A stretch of DNA of 64,000 bases from Novosphingobium acidiphilum DSM 19966 (GCF_000429005.1 NZ_AUBA01000018.1:1-64000); one strand, 5' to 3'. Shown: positions 42,960 to 54,089, numbered from the stretch's first letter. Notes: a model not told the origin generated them from the sequence alone. A program made the numbers and translations.

Positions 42960-44480
42960 TTACAGGCAGGCCTCGAGGAACGCCTGGTCAAAGCCGTACT
43001 GGCGTGCCTTTTCCAGCGTGTAGGGGCGCAGGCCCGAGGCGCGAAATTCGCCGATGATCTTGCCGTCGTCAGTTTCATCCAGATATTCGAAACGGAACAG
43101 TTCCTGCGTGACGATCACATCGCCTTCCATCCCGATCACTTCGGTGACGTTGGTGGTGCGGCGCGATCCGTCGCGCAGCCGCTTGACCTGCACGATCAGA
43201 TCGACCGATTCGGCGATCTGGCGGCTGATCGCCTCTTTCGGGATCTTGATGTCGCCCATCAGGATCATGTTTTCCATACGGCCCAGGCATTCGCGCGGGC
43301 TGTTGGCGTGGAGCGTACACATCGATCCGTCGTGGCCGGTGTTCATCGCCGCAAGCAGGTCAAAGCATTCCGCGCCGCGGATTTCGCCCAGGATGATCCG
43401 GTCTGGCCGCATACGCAGCGCGTTCTTGACCAGATCGCCGATGGTGATCGCGCCCTGGCCTTCAAGGTTCGGCGGGCGGGTTTCCAGCGGCAGCCAGTGC
43501 GGCTGTTGCAGCCGCAATTCGGCCGCGTCTTCGATCGTCAGCACGCGTTCGCCGGGGTCGATCATTTTCGACATGGCGTTCAGCATGGTGGTTTTGCCCG
43601 AGCCGGTACCGCCCGAAATCACGATATTCATCCGGCTGGCGCCCGCGATTTTCAGCGCGGTGCACATCTTGTCGCTCATCGAACCGAAATCGCGCAGCAT
43701 GTCGAGCGTGATCGGCTTTTCCGAGAATTTGCGGATCGAGATGGCGGTGCCGCGCAGCGACAGCGGTGGCACGATCACGTTGACGCGGCTGCCGTCTTTC
43801 AGGCGGGCGTCGGCCAGCGGCGTGGTCTGGTCGACGCGGCGGCCGACCTGGTTGACGATGCGCTGGGCGATCTGGAACAAGTGGCTTTCATCGCGGAACC
43901 GGATCGGCGCCAGCGTCAGCTTGCCCTTTTTTTCGATGTAGGTCTGATCGGGCCCGTTGACCATGATGTCCGACACGTCGGGATCGTTGAGCAGTTCTTC
44001 GAGCGGGCCAAAGCCCAGCAATTCGTCGATCAGCACCTTTTCCAGCGCGAACTGTTCACGCCGGTTGAGCGTGACCTTCAATTCGCCCAGCACTTCCATG
44101 ATGATCGGGCGGAATTCCTCCGACAGTTCTTCCTTGGTCAGCGTGGCGGCGGCTTCGGGATCGACGCGTTCGAGCAGGTGCGGCAACACCTGCTCCTTGA
44201 TCTTGTGGACCGAGGCTTCGAACCCTTCGGCGTGGTGATGGCTTTCCACCACATTGTTGGCGCGATCGGCCAGGCGCGCCAGCGCGTCGGAATTCTTGTC
44301 CGATGGCGCGCTGTTGTCAAAATTGCCACGCGCGTCGCCGCCGGGCAGGGGTACCGCGCCATTTCCGGGATTGTGCGCAGGCGCACCTTCGGAACCCTTC
44401 ATCGGACGCGCAACGCCGAACGAGGGGCGCATTGCGGCATTGCCCCCTCCCGCACCAGCTTTGCGACCAAAAGCGCTCAT
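42960..44480 (-). CDS. cpaF: CpaF/TadA-type secretion ATPase
   Basis: 506 residues. A low-complexity N-terminus of about 80 residues precedes the type II/IV secretion ATPase core. Walker A is SGGTGSGKTTMLNAM (around residue 290), the Asp box ERVLTIEDAAELRL, Walker B ILGEIRGAECFDLL, and the His box MNTGHDGSMCTLHANSPREC. It powers Flp pilus (Tad) assembly. The other cpa/tad genes are not adjacent, but a Flp pilin gene lies 16 kb away at 60427, so the pilus locus is scattered here. Confidence 0.93.
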   Translation of the reverse strand: MSAFGRKAGAGGGNAAMRPSFGVARPMKGSEGAPAHNPGNGAVPLPGGDARGNFDNSAPSDKNSDALARLADRANNVVESHHHAEGFEASVHKIKEQVLPHLLERVDPEAAATLTKEELSEEFRPIIMEVLGELKVTLNRREQFALEKVLIDELLGFGPLEELLNDPDVSDIMVNGPDQTYIEKKGKLTLAPIRFRDESHLFQIAQRIVNQVGRRVDQTTPLADARLKDGSRVNVIVPPLSLRGTAISIRKFSEKPITLDMLRDFGSMSDKMCTALKIAGASRMNIVISGGTGSGKTTMLNAMSKMIDPGERVLTIEDAAELRLQQPHWLPLETRPPNLEGQGAITIGDLVKNALRMRPDRIILGEIRGAECFDLLAAMNTGHDGSMCTLHANSPRECLGRMENMILMGDIKIPKEAISRQIAESVDLIVQVKRLRDGSRRTTNVTEVIGMEGDVIVTQELFRFEYLDETDDGKIIGEFRASGLRPYTLEKARQYGFDQAFLEACL

Positions 44481-44567
44481 ACCCGAAATCCCGTTTGCTG
44501 TTTGCCCACCATTTCAAGACCGACGGGCAAATATGTCGGATGCATGAGCGCAATAGACCGAAAAATG

Positions 44568-44582
44568 CTTAGAATTTGCTAA
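44568..44582 (-). promoter_or_regulatory. Possible degenerate CtrA-type box upstream of cpaF
   Basis: CTTAGAATTTGCTAA lies 88 bp before the cpaF start and has the same TTA-N7-TAA-like layout as the clearer box upstream of the pilin gene. Compared with TTAA-N7-TTAA it has mismatches in both half-sites, so the support is weak. Confidence 0.2.
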
Positions 44583-44663
44583 ACGCACCGTAACGAATGC
44601 CAAACGCCCGGCGAAAATGCCGGTTTTTGGCCGAAAATCAGCGGGCGTGAGCGGGGCCACGGC

Positions 44664-46241
44664 TCAGCGCTGCCGCAACGGGGCCAGCGGGGTGATGCAG
44701 GGCCGGCCGTGCGGTCGGGCATCGGCATGGCCTTCGCCGACGATATAGAGATAGAAATCCTGCCCGTCATAGCCATGCGCAACCGTGCCGACGCGCCGCA
44801 TCAGCGGCGCCTGATCGGGGATCGGCAGCCAGGTCAGCAGGTAAAACCGGCCATCTTGCGCAACCTTGCGCGCAAGCCTTTGCTTCAGCGACGCAATATC
44901 CCTGATCCGGTGATCGTCGAAGGCATTCCAACGGACCAGATCTTCGCTGCAATGTTCGGCCAGGCGTTCAAACTGCATTGCGTTGATGGCGGCCACCGAT
45001 TGACCCGCAGAGTGCGGAAACGGCACCCAGGTCCTGTCATGCAGACCCAGCCGGTTGATCAGTGCCGCTGCCTCGGGCGCGGTGTCAAAGGGCCGCGCCA
45101 GATTGATGCCGGCGGTCATCAGGCCGCACACCGCTGCGATCATCAGCCAGGTGCGCCACCACACCGATCGGGCTACGCCCTGGTCGGCCAGGCGCCAGAC
45201 CAGCACGATCAACAGCGCCGCCGCGAGCATAAGATGGCGGATCGACAGCTGATAGACGGCCATGCTGAACACCAGCGTCGTGGCGACAAACACCGCAAAC
45301 ACCGTCAGATAGGCCGGCCGGCGACGCAGTTCGACCCAGGCCACAGCCAGAAATCCCACCAGCGCCGGTCCACCCAGACCCGGTGGCGGGGGCCAGTTCC
45401 ACACCGGCTGCCCCTCGTTCCATTGCAGCGGCAGGCCCAGCGTGGAAAAATTGGCCATCCACAAGGTGATGTCGTGGACAAACCCCATGGGCACGAGCGA
45501 CGGCACCAGATCGGGCATCGGGCGGATCGACCATGCGGCAAACAGCCCGCTGATGAGCCACACCACGGCAAACGGCCAATCGACACGCCGCTCGCGCCAC
45601 AAAAGCGCCAGGAACAGCAACGAGATGACGCCAAACAGGAAATCGCATTGCGGCAGAACCGCAAGCAGCAGCCACACCACCCGCGTGCGTTTCCACAGTG
45701 CGCCGATGGCCAGCATCAGCGCAAAGCCAAGCGTCATGCTGCGCGAGATGGTCAGATATTCGATCAGCACGAATTGCGACAGCGCAATCATCAGCCGTTC
45801 GGCCCGGCTGAACGGCGCAGCCAGCAATACGGTCAATTGTACGGGGATCGCGATCAGCAGCGCCGCCACCGGCAGCGCGGTTGCCGGATCGGCAAACCAT
45901 CCGGCCAGGCCACGCAGGATCAGATACCAAAGCGGTGGATGCCCCTCGTAACGCACGTTGAACATCAGGTCGGACAGGTGCGGCGATTGCACCGACAGCT
46001 GCAACGCCTGCCATTCATCCAGCCACGGGCGATGGTCGAGGGTCAGCACGATCTGCAACGCCATCGCCAGCACGACTGCGACCAGCCAGACCATCCGACG
46101 CGCCAGCAGGCGATCCAGCGCGGCAAAGCCTGCACCCAGCCACGCCCCCGCGCGATCGCGGATACGGCGCAGCCGTGCGGTTTGATCCACCGGCTTTGCC
46201 ATGCCCGGACTTGCCGGTGTGTCCACCTGTGCAGTAGTCAT
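44664..46241 (-). CDS. Polytopic membrane protein, probable GT-C-type glycosyltransferase
   Basis: About 525 residues from the ATG at 46241 (a start at 46289 would add 16). After a 50-residue cytoplasmic N-terminus come ten or more TM segments. The first periplasmic loop has DHRPWLDEWQ, with the Asp-Glu pair expected in the catalytic loop of GT-C enzymes that use polyprenyl-phosphate sugars, and FNVRYEGHPPLWYLILR follows. The soluble C-terminus of about 150 residues is periplasmic by prediction. The family assignment is by motif only. Confidence 0.65.
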   Translation of the reverse strand: MTTAQVDTPASPGMAKPVDQTARLRRIRDRAGAWLGAGFAALDRLLARRMVWLVAVVLAMALQIVLTLDHRPWLDEWQALQLSVQSPHLSDLMFNVRYEGHPPLWYLILRGLAGWFADPATALPVAALLIAIPVQLTVLLAAPFSRAERLMIALSQFVLIEYLTISRSMTLGFALMLAIGALWKRTRVVWLLLAVLPQCDFLFGVISLLFLALLWRERRVDWPFAVVWLISGLFAAWSIRPMPDLVPSLVPMGFVHDITLWMANFSTLGLPLQWNEGQPVWNWPPPPGLGGPALVGFLAVAWVELRRRPAYLTVFAVFVATTLVFSMAVYQLSIRHLMLAAALLIVLVWRLADQGVARSVWWRTWLMIAAVCGLMTAGINLARPFDTAPEAAALINRLGLHDRTWVPFPHSAGQSVAAINAMQFERLAEHCSEDLVRWNAFDDHRIRDIASLKQRLARKVAQDGRFYLLTWLPIPDQAPLMRRVGTVAHGYDGQDFYLYIVGEGHADARPHGRPCITPLAPLRQR

Positions 46242-46310
46242 GCGTCCCCCGGCTATGGTGCAGCTTGGCCCCACACGGTGAAATCGCAAAACAAGGTTAG
46301 CAGAACGTTA

Positions 46311-46658
46311 ATGGCAAAACGCGACCGCCGCAGGGCAGAGGCCGACTTTGACCTCGACAGTGACGATGAACGCGAAGCAGGCCCGCCGCCGGCCTGCTGG
46401 CTGTGCCTGCGTCCGCTTGGCGAAAAAGTGGACCAGTATCACCCGGTGCCCAAAAGCAAGGGCGGCCGCGCGACAGTGCCCTTGCACCCGATCTGTCGCC
46501 GGACGATCGAGACGGTGTTTACCAATGCCGAACTGGCGCGCACGGCCGGAAATCGCGACACGCTGATCGACCATCCGGAAATCGTCCGGTTCCTCGGCTG
46601 GGTCGCCGAAAAGGCCCCCGATTTCGACGCGCCGACCGCACCCAGACGCAAACGGTAA
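46311..46658 (+). CDS. HNH endonuclease-like zinc protein
   Basis: 115 residues from the ATG at 46311. CWLC at about 31-34, DQYHPVPKSKGG and LHPICRRTIE form a zinc/HNH-like arrangement common in a short alphaproteobacterial family. The last part of the HNH motif is degenerate (HPICRRT rather than C-x-x-CH), so nuclease activity is unproven. The charged N- and C-termini (KRDRRRAEADFDLDSDDE; PRRKR) suggest nucleic acid contact. Confidence 0.75.
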   Translation: MAKRDRRRAEADFDLDSDDEREAGPPPACWLCLRPLGEKVDQYHPVPKSKGGRATVPLHPICRRTIETVFTNAELARTAGNRDTLIDHPEIVRFLGWVAEKAPDFDAPTAPRRKR

Positions 46659-46664
46659 CGGGCG

Positions 46665-46717
46665 GCGCATAAATATGCGCATAGGGTGAACCGCATACTT
46701 ATGCATGTTTTATGCGC
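46665..46717. promoter_or_regulatory. Operator cluster GCATA-N2-TATGC upstream of zwf
   Basis: Operator 1, GCGCATAAATATGCGC (46665-46680), and operator 2, GCATACTTATGC (46693-46704), both have GCATA-N2-TATGC symmetry. A third, degenerate copy GCATGTTTTATGC (46703-46715), with a 3-nt spacer, overlaps the second. AT-rich palindromes of this kind stand out in the GC-rich surroundings. They lie 75-125 bp before the zwf start and should bind a dimeric regulator of the Entner-Doudoroff operon. The motif differs from the HexR site known in gammaproteobacteria. Confidence 0.6.
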
Positions 46718-46789
46718 GCGGTTTCGCTCCTAGGGGGGTAGGGTTTGGGGGACGGGCGTCCTTCGAAGCTTGCTGGGAGTTATGCGTCA

Positions 46790-48238
46790 ATGGCCGCGAC
46801 AAGTTGTACCGCCCTGCTGCTGTTCGGCGCAACGGGTGACCTGTCCCGCCGGATGCTGCTGCCTTCGCTGTTTGCGTTGCACGAGGACGATCTGATTGCG
46901 CCGGGCCTGCGTATTGTCGGCACCGCCCGGTCCGATCTGGACGACGCCGGCTTTCGCGAATTTGCCAAGGCCGCGCTTGATGAATTTCTGCCCGAGGATC
47001 GCAAGGATATTGCCCGGTTGAGCGGGTTTCTCGACCGATTGCAATATCAGCCGCTGGATGCGTCGAACATCGACGGCTTTGGCGCGCTGGCGGAAAAGCT
47101 GGGCGATACGTCGGGCGGCCTGGCCATTTTCCTGTCGACCGCACCCGCCTTGTTCGAGGCGACCATCAACGGGCTGCGCCATGCCGGCCTGGCCCATGGC
47201 CAGGTCCGGATCGGGCTGGAAAAACCGCTTGGCAACGATCTGGCCAGCAGTGCGCGGATCAACGATGCGGTCGCAGCCGGTTTTGCCGAAAAGCAGATTT
47301 TCCGCATCGATCATTACCTGGGCAAGGAAACCGTCCAGAACCTGATGGCGCTGCGGTTTGGCAATGTGATGTTCGAACCGTTGTGGAATGCGGCCCATAT
47401 CGACCACGTGCAGATCACCGTCAGCGAAACCGTGGGCCTGGAAGGGCGCAAGGGGTTTTATGACGACACCGGTGCGCTGCGCGACATGGTGCAGAACCAC
47501 ATGCTGCAATTGCTTGCGCTGATCGCGATGGAGCCGCCGGGCAATTACGATGCCACGTCGATCCGCGATGAAAAGGTCAAGCTGCTGCGCGCCTTGCGCC
47601 AGGTTGCGCCCGAGGAAATGGTGCGCGGGCAATATCGCGCAGGCGCTGTGGGCGGGCACGGTGTCGATGGCTATGTCGAGGATCTGGGCAAGGCGTCCGA
47701 CACCGAGACGTTTGTCGCGATCAAGGCGCATGTCGACAATTGGCGCTGGCAGGGCGTGCCGTTCTATCTGCGCCACGGCAAACGCCTGGCTGAACGGCGC
47801 AGCGAAATCGTGATCCAGTTCAAGGATGTGCCGCACAACATCTTTTCCTCGCGCGGGGGGCGTCCGCGCGCCAACCGGTTGGTGATCCGGCTGCAGCCCG
47901 AGGAATATGTCCGCCTGCAGGTCATGGCCAAGGAACCGGGCCTCGATCGCGGCGGGATCGTGCTGCGCGAGGTCAATCTTGATCTGTCGCTGACCACCGC
48001 ATTTGCCAAGGCGCGCCGGCGTATCGCCTATGAAAGGCTGCTGCTCGATCTGATCGAGGGCGAACAGACTCTGTTTGTGCGTCGCGACGAAGTTGAGGCA
48101 CAATGGCGCTGGATCGATGCGATCCGCGGCGTGTGGGCCGGCGACGATGAGGAAATCAGGGCCTATGCCGCGGGCGGCTGGGGCCCCAACGCCGCCATCG
48201 CACTGACCGAGCGCGACGGGAGAAGCTGGAATGACTGA
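46790..48238 (+). CDS. zwf: Glucose-6-phosphate dehydrogenase
   Basis: First enzyme of the Entner-Doudoroff and oxidative pentose phosphate routes. 482 residues from the ATG at 46790, with GGGAG 10 bases upstream. The NADP motif is LFGATGDLSRRMLLPS and the active site RIDHYLGKETVQNLMALRF (in part). The C-terminal region has RRDEVEAQWRWIDAI. It overlaps pgl by 8 bp and is the first gene of zwf-pgl-edd-glk. Confidence 0.97.
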   Translation: MAATSCTALLLFGATGDLSRRMLLPSLFALHEDDLIAPGLRIVGTARSDLDDAGFREFAKAALDEFLPEDRKDIARLSGFLDRLQYQPLDASNIDGFGALAEKLGDTSGGLAIFLSTAPALFEATINGLRHAGLAHGQVRIGLEKPLGNDLASSARINDAVAAGFAEKQIFRIDHYLGKETVQNLMALRFGNVMFEPLWNAAHIDHVQITVSETVGLEGRKGFYDDTGALRDMVQNHMLQLLALIAMEPPGNYDATSIRDEKVKLLRALRQVAPEEMVRGQYRAGAVGGHGVDGYVEDLGKASDTETFVAIKAHVDNWRWQGVPFYLRHGKRLAERRSEIVIQFKDVPHNIFSSRGGRPRANRLVIRLQPEEYVRLQVMAKEPGLDRGGIVLREVNLDLSLTTAFAKARRRIAYERLLLDLIEGEQTLFVRRDEVEAQWRWIDAIRGVWAGDDEEIRAYAAGGWGPNAAIALTERDGRSWND

Positions 48239-48841
48239 GCTGCATTGGGCCAGGCCCGGCGATGCTGCGGCCGTGGCCGAACGGATCGAGGCCGAAGTGC
48301 GGCGGCCCGGCCCCAAACGGATTGCGTTCACCGGTGGATCGACCCCGCTGAAGGTGCTGGCGCTGTTGACCGCACGCGATCTTGACTGGCACGACGTGAC
48401 CATCGCGCTGACCGATGACCGGTGTGTGCCCGACGATCACCCGGCGTCGAATTTCGGCAAGATCTATGCGGCACTGGGGCATAGCGGCGCACAGTTCGAA
48501 CGCCTGGTCGAAGGGGCACAGGTGGCCCCGTTCGATCTGGTGTGGCTGGGCATGGGCGAAGACGGCCATGTCGCATCGCTGTTTCCGACCATGCAGGCGC
48601 TGGTACGGCCCGGGGCCACGGTGATTGCCACCACGCCGGTCCCGCTGCCGCCCGAGGCGCCGTTCGACCGCCTGACGCTGAACGAAAAAGCGCTGAAGGC
48701 CAGCGACGAAATCATCCTGGTGGTCACCGGCGCATCCAAACGCGCGCTGATCGAGGATGTTCTGGCGGGGAATGACACGTACCCCGTGGCGCAATTCCTG
48801 CACGGCGACGGACCGCCGGTTACCATTTACTGGAGCGAATA

Positions 48842-48842
<1 letters not shown>
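48231..48842 (+). CDS. pgl: 6-phosphogluconolactonase
   Basis: Hydrolyses 6-phosphogluconolactone. 203 residues, slightly short for the family (about 230). Motifs are KRIAFTGGSTPLKVL, ALTDDRCVPDDHPASNFG and GMGEDGHVASLFP. Its start is inside the zwf end and its stop overlaps the edd start (TAATG), so expression is coupled. Confidence 0.95.
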
Positions 48843-50662
<1,820 letters not shown>

Positions 50663-50689
50663 TCAAAAAGACGTTCGGGGGATTGGTGG

Positions 50690-51658
50690 ATGCGTCTGGT
50701 TGCTGTCGATATCGGAGGCACGCATGCGCGCTTTGCCATTGCCGAAGTGGCGGGTGGCAAAGTGGTCGCGCTGGGTGAAGCGGTAACGCTGAAAACCGCC
50801 GAACACGCCAGTTTTCAACTGGCGTGGCAGGAATTCGAACGGCTGAGCGGCGGGGCCCAGCCCACCGCGGCGGCGATCGCGGTGGCAGGACCGGTGGGCG
50901 GCGATATCATCCGTTTTACCAACAATCCGTGGATCATCCGCCCCGCCTTGATCCCCGAAAAGCTGGGCGCCGGCAAATTTGTCGTGGTCAACGATTTCGA
51001 GGCGGTCGCCCATTCTGTGGCGCAAGCCGATGCGGCGCATTTTCTCCACGTGTGCGGGCCCGACCGGCCGCTGCCCGATCACGGCGGGATCAGCGTTGTC
51101 GGCCCGGGCACCGGGCTTGGCGTGGCGCTGCTGTTGCGCCATGCGCATGGCTATCACGTGCAGCCGACCGAAGGCGGGCATATCGATTATGGCCCGCTCG
51201 ACCGGATCGAGGATCAGATTCTGGCGCATCTGCGCCGTCGCCATCGCCGGGTTTCGGTGGAACGCGTGGTGGCAGGGCCCGCGATCGTGGATATCTATGA
51301 AACGCTGGCCGCGATCGAGGATCGCCCGGTGGCGCGGCTGGATGACAAGACGCTGTGGGCCGCGGGCATGGACGGCACCGACCCGTTGGCGGCAGCGGCG
51401 GTCGACCGGTTCTGTCTGTCGCTGGGCAGCGTGGCGGGCGATCTGGCGCTGGCACACGGGTCCAAGGCGCTGGTGCTGGCCGGCGGTCTTGGCTACCGCA
51501 TCCGCGACACGCTGGTGGCGTCGGGCTTTGCCGACCGGTTCCGCGCCAAGGGACGGTTTGACGCGTTGATGGCGGCGATGCCGGTCAAACTGATCACCCA
51601 TCCGCAACCCGGGCTGTTTGGCGCGGCGGCGGCGTTTGCCCAGGCGCATCTGGATTGA
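50690..51658 (+). CDS. glk: Glucokinase
   Basis: Phosphorylates glucose with ATP. 322 residues of the bacterial Glk family (not ROK). The phosphate motif VAVDIGGTHARFAIAE opens the protein, then AIAVAGPVGGDIIRFTNNPW, VVNDFEAVAH and VVGPGTGLGVALLL. The start ATG at 50690 is 27 bp from edd. It completes the route from glucose to KDPG. Confidence 0.95.
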   Translation: MRLVAVDIGGTHARFAIAEVAGGKVVALGEAVTLKTAEHASFQLAWQEFERLSGGAQPTAAAIAVAGPVGGDIIRFTNNPWIIRPALIPEKLGAGKFVVVNDFEAVAHSVAQADAAHFLHVCGPDRPLPDHGGISVVGPGTGLGVALLLRHAHGYHVQPTEGGHIDYGPLDRIEDQILAHLRRRHRRVSVERVVAGPAIVDIYETLAAIEDRPVARLDDKTLWAAGMDGTDPLAAAAVDRFCLSLGSVAGDLALAHGSKALVLAGGLGYRIRDTLVASGFADRFRAKGRFDALMAAMPVKLITHPQPGLFGAAAAFAQAHLD

Positions 51659-51695
51659 CCGCTTGCCAAAGCCGCGGGCAGGCGATAGCCCCGCC

Positions 51696-51711
51696 TTAAT
51701 CATTCGGTTAA
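51696..51711. promoter_or_regulatory. TTAATCATTCGGTTAA element upstream of the PaaG-like gene
   Basis: An imperfect 16-bp inverted repeat, 17 bp before the GTG start. It is flanked by CCCGCC on the left and GACGGG on the right, so the symmetric region extends to 28 bp with two mismatched positions. It matches 14 of 16 bases with the element at 38316-38331. The closeness to the start codon suggests repression by blocking transcription initiation. Confidence 0.6.
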
Positions 51712-51727
51712 GACGGGAGATCGCGTC

Positions 51728-52510
51728 GTGAGCTTCGAAACCATTCGTCTGGACCATGTCGGCCCGGTTGCGAAAATCGTGCTGAACCGGCCCGAACGGC
51801 TCAACGCCTGTCCGCCAACCATGGCGGTTGAAATTTCCGACGCGCTGGCGATGCTGGGCCAGGCGCGCGCAGTGCTGTTGACGGGCGAGGGGCGTGCATT
51901 CTGTTCGGGCGCCGATCTGGCCGCCAAAGGCGATCGCAGCATCACCGGCGGCGCGGGCAGCTACAAGGCCTTGACCGAGGCGTACAACCCGATGATCCTC
52001 AAACTGTCGCGGGTGCCTGTCCCGGTGGTGGTGGCGGTCAACGGCCCGGCGGCGGGCGTCGGATGTTCGCTGGCACTGGCGGGTGATTTCACGATTGCCG
52101 CCAAAAGCGCCTATTTCCTGCAGGCTTTCGTCAATATCGGGCTGGTGCCCGATGGTGGCGCAAGCTGGATCCTGCCGCGCCTGATCGGCAAGGCAAGGGC
52201 AATGCAGATGATGATGCTGGGCGAACGCATCCCCGCCGACACGGCCGAAGACTGGGGCCTGATCTACAAGGCGGTCGATGACGCCGCATTGCAGGACGAG
52301 GCGCTGGCGCTTGCTACGCGTCTGGCGAACGGGCCGACAGTGGCGCTTGGCACCCTGCGCCAGACCGTCGCACGCGCGCTTGAAAGCGATCTGGCCAGCA
52401 CGCTGGTGATCGAAGCCGAAGGCCAGCACAAGGCCGGCGACAGCGCCGACGCGGCCGAAGGCATCGCCGCGTTCCTGGCTAAGCGCAAGACGCAGTTTAC
52501 CGGCGCGTGA
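51728..52510 (+). CDS. Crotonase-family protein, PaaG-like enoyl-CoA isomerase
   Basis: 260 residues from the GTG at 51728. RAFCSGADLAAKG and NGPAAGVGCSLALAGD give the crotonase oxyanion hole. Both glutamates of true enoyl-CoA hydratases are absent (GCS in place of GCE; LQAFVNIGLVPDGGASW in place of the second). That pattern, with Asp in VPDGG, is shared with PaaG-type ring-opening isomerases (oxepin-CoA forming) and related delta-isomerases. A role in acyl-CoA or aromatic acid catabolism is likely, but the paa genes are not nearby. Confidence 0.85.
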   Translation: MSFETIRLDHVGPVAKIVLNRPERLNACPPTMAVEISDALAMLGQARAVLLTGEGRAFCSGADLAAKGDRSITGGAGSYKALTEAYNPMILKLSRVPVPVVVAVNGPAAGVGCSLALAGDFTIAAKSAYFLQAFVNIGLVPDGGASWILPRLIGKARAMQMMMLGERIPADTAEDWGLIYKAVDDAALQDEALALATRLANGPTVALGTLRQTVARALESDLASTLVIEAEGQHKAGDSADAAEGIAAFLAKRKTQFTGA

Positions 52511-52699
52511 GTCCAGTGACGCGATAAAAGCGGGTCAGGATCGGGGCGATATCGGCTGTGGCGGGCTCAGATTCGGCCCGTGCGGGCATGGTTTGGCGCC
52601 AGATCGCAGTTTTTTGCCTTCGGCCGCGCGGCAGGACTTGAAAAAGCGGGCGATCCGGGGCATTTTTGCTGCGCTGCACAACAACGGGTTTGCCAGCAG

Positions 52700-53014
52700 A
52701 TGGATGATCCTGCGATGAGCAATACGCGGCTGAAGGTGATGGAGGGCATTGCCCGTCAAAAGGCGGTCACTGCGCTGTATAACGACCAGTTGATCAAGCT
52801 GGCACCGCATATGCTGTTTGAGCGTCATGGTGAACTGTACCTGAGCGCGCTGAACCTCAGCAAAGTGTGGCGCAGCGCCGAAGAGCGGCGCCTTGGCCAG
52901 TTCAAGCTGGCCGGTCTTAGCGAACCGTCCGTGCTGGACGAGGGCTTTGAGCCATTGCCTTCGTTTCGTCCCGCTGTGCCGCGCAGCGACGACACGCTTT
53001 TGCTGGCGGTCTGA
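52700..53014 (+). CDS. Hypothetical protein
   Basis: About 104 residues from the ATG at 52700, or 99 from the ATG at 52715; neither has a strong RBS. The sequence is soluble, with no signal peptide or TM segment, and includes RQKAVTALYNDQLIKLAPHM and a short C-terminal VPRSDDTLLLAV. I do not recognise it. Codon use matches the neighbours, so it is likely real. Confidence 0.55.
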   Translation: MDDPAMSNTRLKVMEGIARQKAVTALYNDQLIKLAPHMLFERHGELYLSALNLSKVWRSAEERRLGQFKLAGLSEPSVLDEGFEPLPSFRPAVPRSDDTLLLAV

Positions 53015-53224
53015 TCAGGCCCGGCTGTGGCATCTGCTGCAATTGCAATGCCGGGTTCTGCACAATCAGCGCTAGAGTGCGTGTCGGCGCAACACCGGAT
53101 TCGCATGCCGCGCCGTGATGAAAGGGTGTGCCATGGCTCGCGACGACGTTTGCGCGCTTCGATCGGTTAACCGGCGCTGGTTCGCGGGCGGGTGCGCGGC
53201 TTCGCGTTGCCCGATCAGCCGCAC

Positions 53225-53665
53225 ATGAAAGACTTTGGCAGCTCCGCCGGCACAATTGCCGCCGAACCGTCGATTGCGTTCCAGGTGCGCCGCGACCAAC
53301 CGCGGCAGCCGGGCGATGGCATTCGCGTTCTGGTCATCGAAGATTCCTTCATGATCGTCAGCATGCTGGAAATGGTGTTCGAAGGTTTCGGATGGACGAT
53401 GGCTGGGCCGGCCACGCGCGTGGCGACGGCTTTGGAACTCGTGCAAAGCGAAACCTATGACGTGGCGCTGTTGGACCTCAATCTTGACGGCGAAATGTCC
53501 TGGCCCGTCGCCGCGGCGTTGCGCGCGCGCGGCGTGCCGTTCGCGCTGTGCACCGGCTACGACATCGGCCCGGAATTGCCCGATGCGCTGACAGACATTC
53601 CGGTCATCCGGAAACCGTATCTTGCGGCCGAACTGCAGCGCGTGATCGAAGGCCTGCTGGCCTAG
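53225..53665 (+). CDS. Single-domain response regulator (receiver only)
   Basis: About 146 residues from the ATG at 53225; a GTG at 53192 would add 11. A 35-residue N-terminal tail precedes a receiver domain: IRVLVIEDSFMI (acidic pair ED), phospho-acceptor Asp in VALLDLNLDGE, Thr in ALCTGYD, and Lys in VIRKPY. There is no output domain. It probably acts as a phospho-relay or as a partner of a histidine kinase, none of which is adjacent. Confidence 0.85.
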   Translation: MKDFGSSAGTIAAEPSIAFQVRRDQPRQPGDGIRVLVIEDSFMIVSMLEMVFEGFGWTMAGPATRVATALELVQSETYDVALLDLNLDGEMSWPVAAALRARGVPFALCTGYDIGPELPDALTDIPVIRKPYLAAELQRVIEGLLA

Positions 53666-53715
53666 CTGTGGCCTGGCACTTGTCACGGGCGCCGGTTCGT
53701 GATCGAACGAGGCCC

Positions 53716-54087
53716 ATGCATCTCAATCACGATCCCGCCGCACCGCCTGCCGACACCATCGGCTTTGACCAGTTTCTGCATGTCGATATCCGTATCGGCA
53801 CGGTGATCGCCGCCGAACCGTATCCCGAGGCGCGCAAGCCAAGCCTGAAACTGCGTATCGATTTCGGCCCCGGCATCGGCGAGAAAAAGACCAGCGCGCA
53901 AATCGCCGCACTTTACGCGCCAGAGGACATGATCGGCCGCCAGGTTGCCGCCGTCGTCAATTTTCCGCCGCGCCAGATCGGCAGGTTCATGTCCGAGGTG
54001 CTGACCGTCGGCTTTGCCGATGCTGCGGGCCAGGTCGTGCTGTTCAAGCCCGACCGGACAGTGCCCAATGGTTCAAGGTTGTTCTGA
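53716..54087 (+). CDS. tRNA-binding domain protein, CsaA-like
   Basis: 123 residues from the ATG at 53716. FLHVDIRIGTVIAAEPYPEA, KPSLKLRIDFG, KTSAQIAALY and VVNFPPRQIGRFMSEVL match the OB-fold tRNA-binding CsaA family, described as an export-related chaperone and tRNA-binding protein. It is followed 2 bp later by a DUF488 gene. Confidence 0.9.
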   Translation: MHLNHDPAAPPADTIGFDQFLHVDIRIGTVIAAEPYPEARKPSLKLRIDFGPGIGEKKTSAQIAALYAPEDMIGRQVAAVVNFPPRQIGRFMSEVLTVGFADAAGQVVLFKPDRTVPNGSRLF

Positions 54088-54089
54088 TC

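Noticed and set aside
53142..53227. Short frame MARDDVCALRSV... between the hypothetical gene and the response regulator
   Set aside because: Only about 30 residues, no RBS and no similarity seen; it ends at the preferred start of the response regulator.
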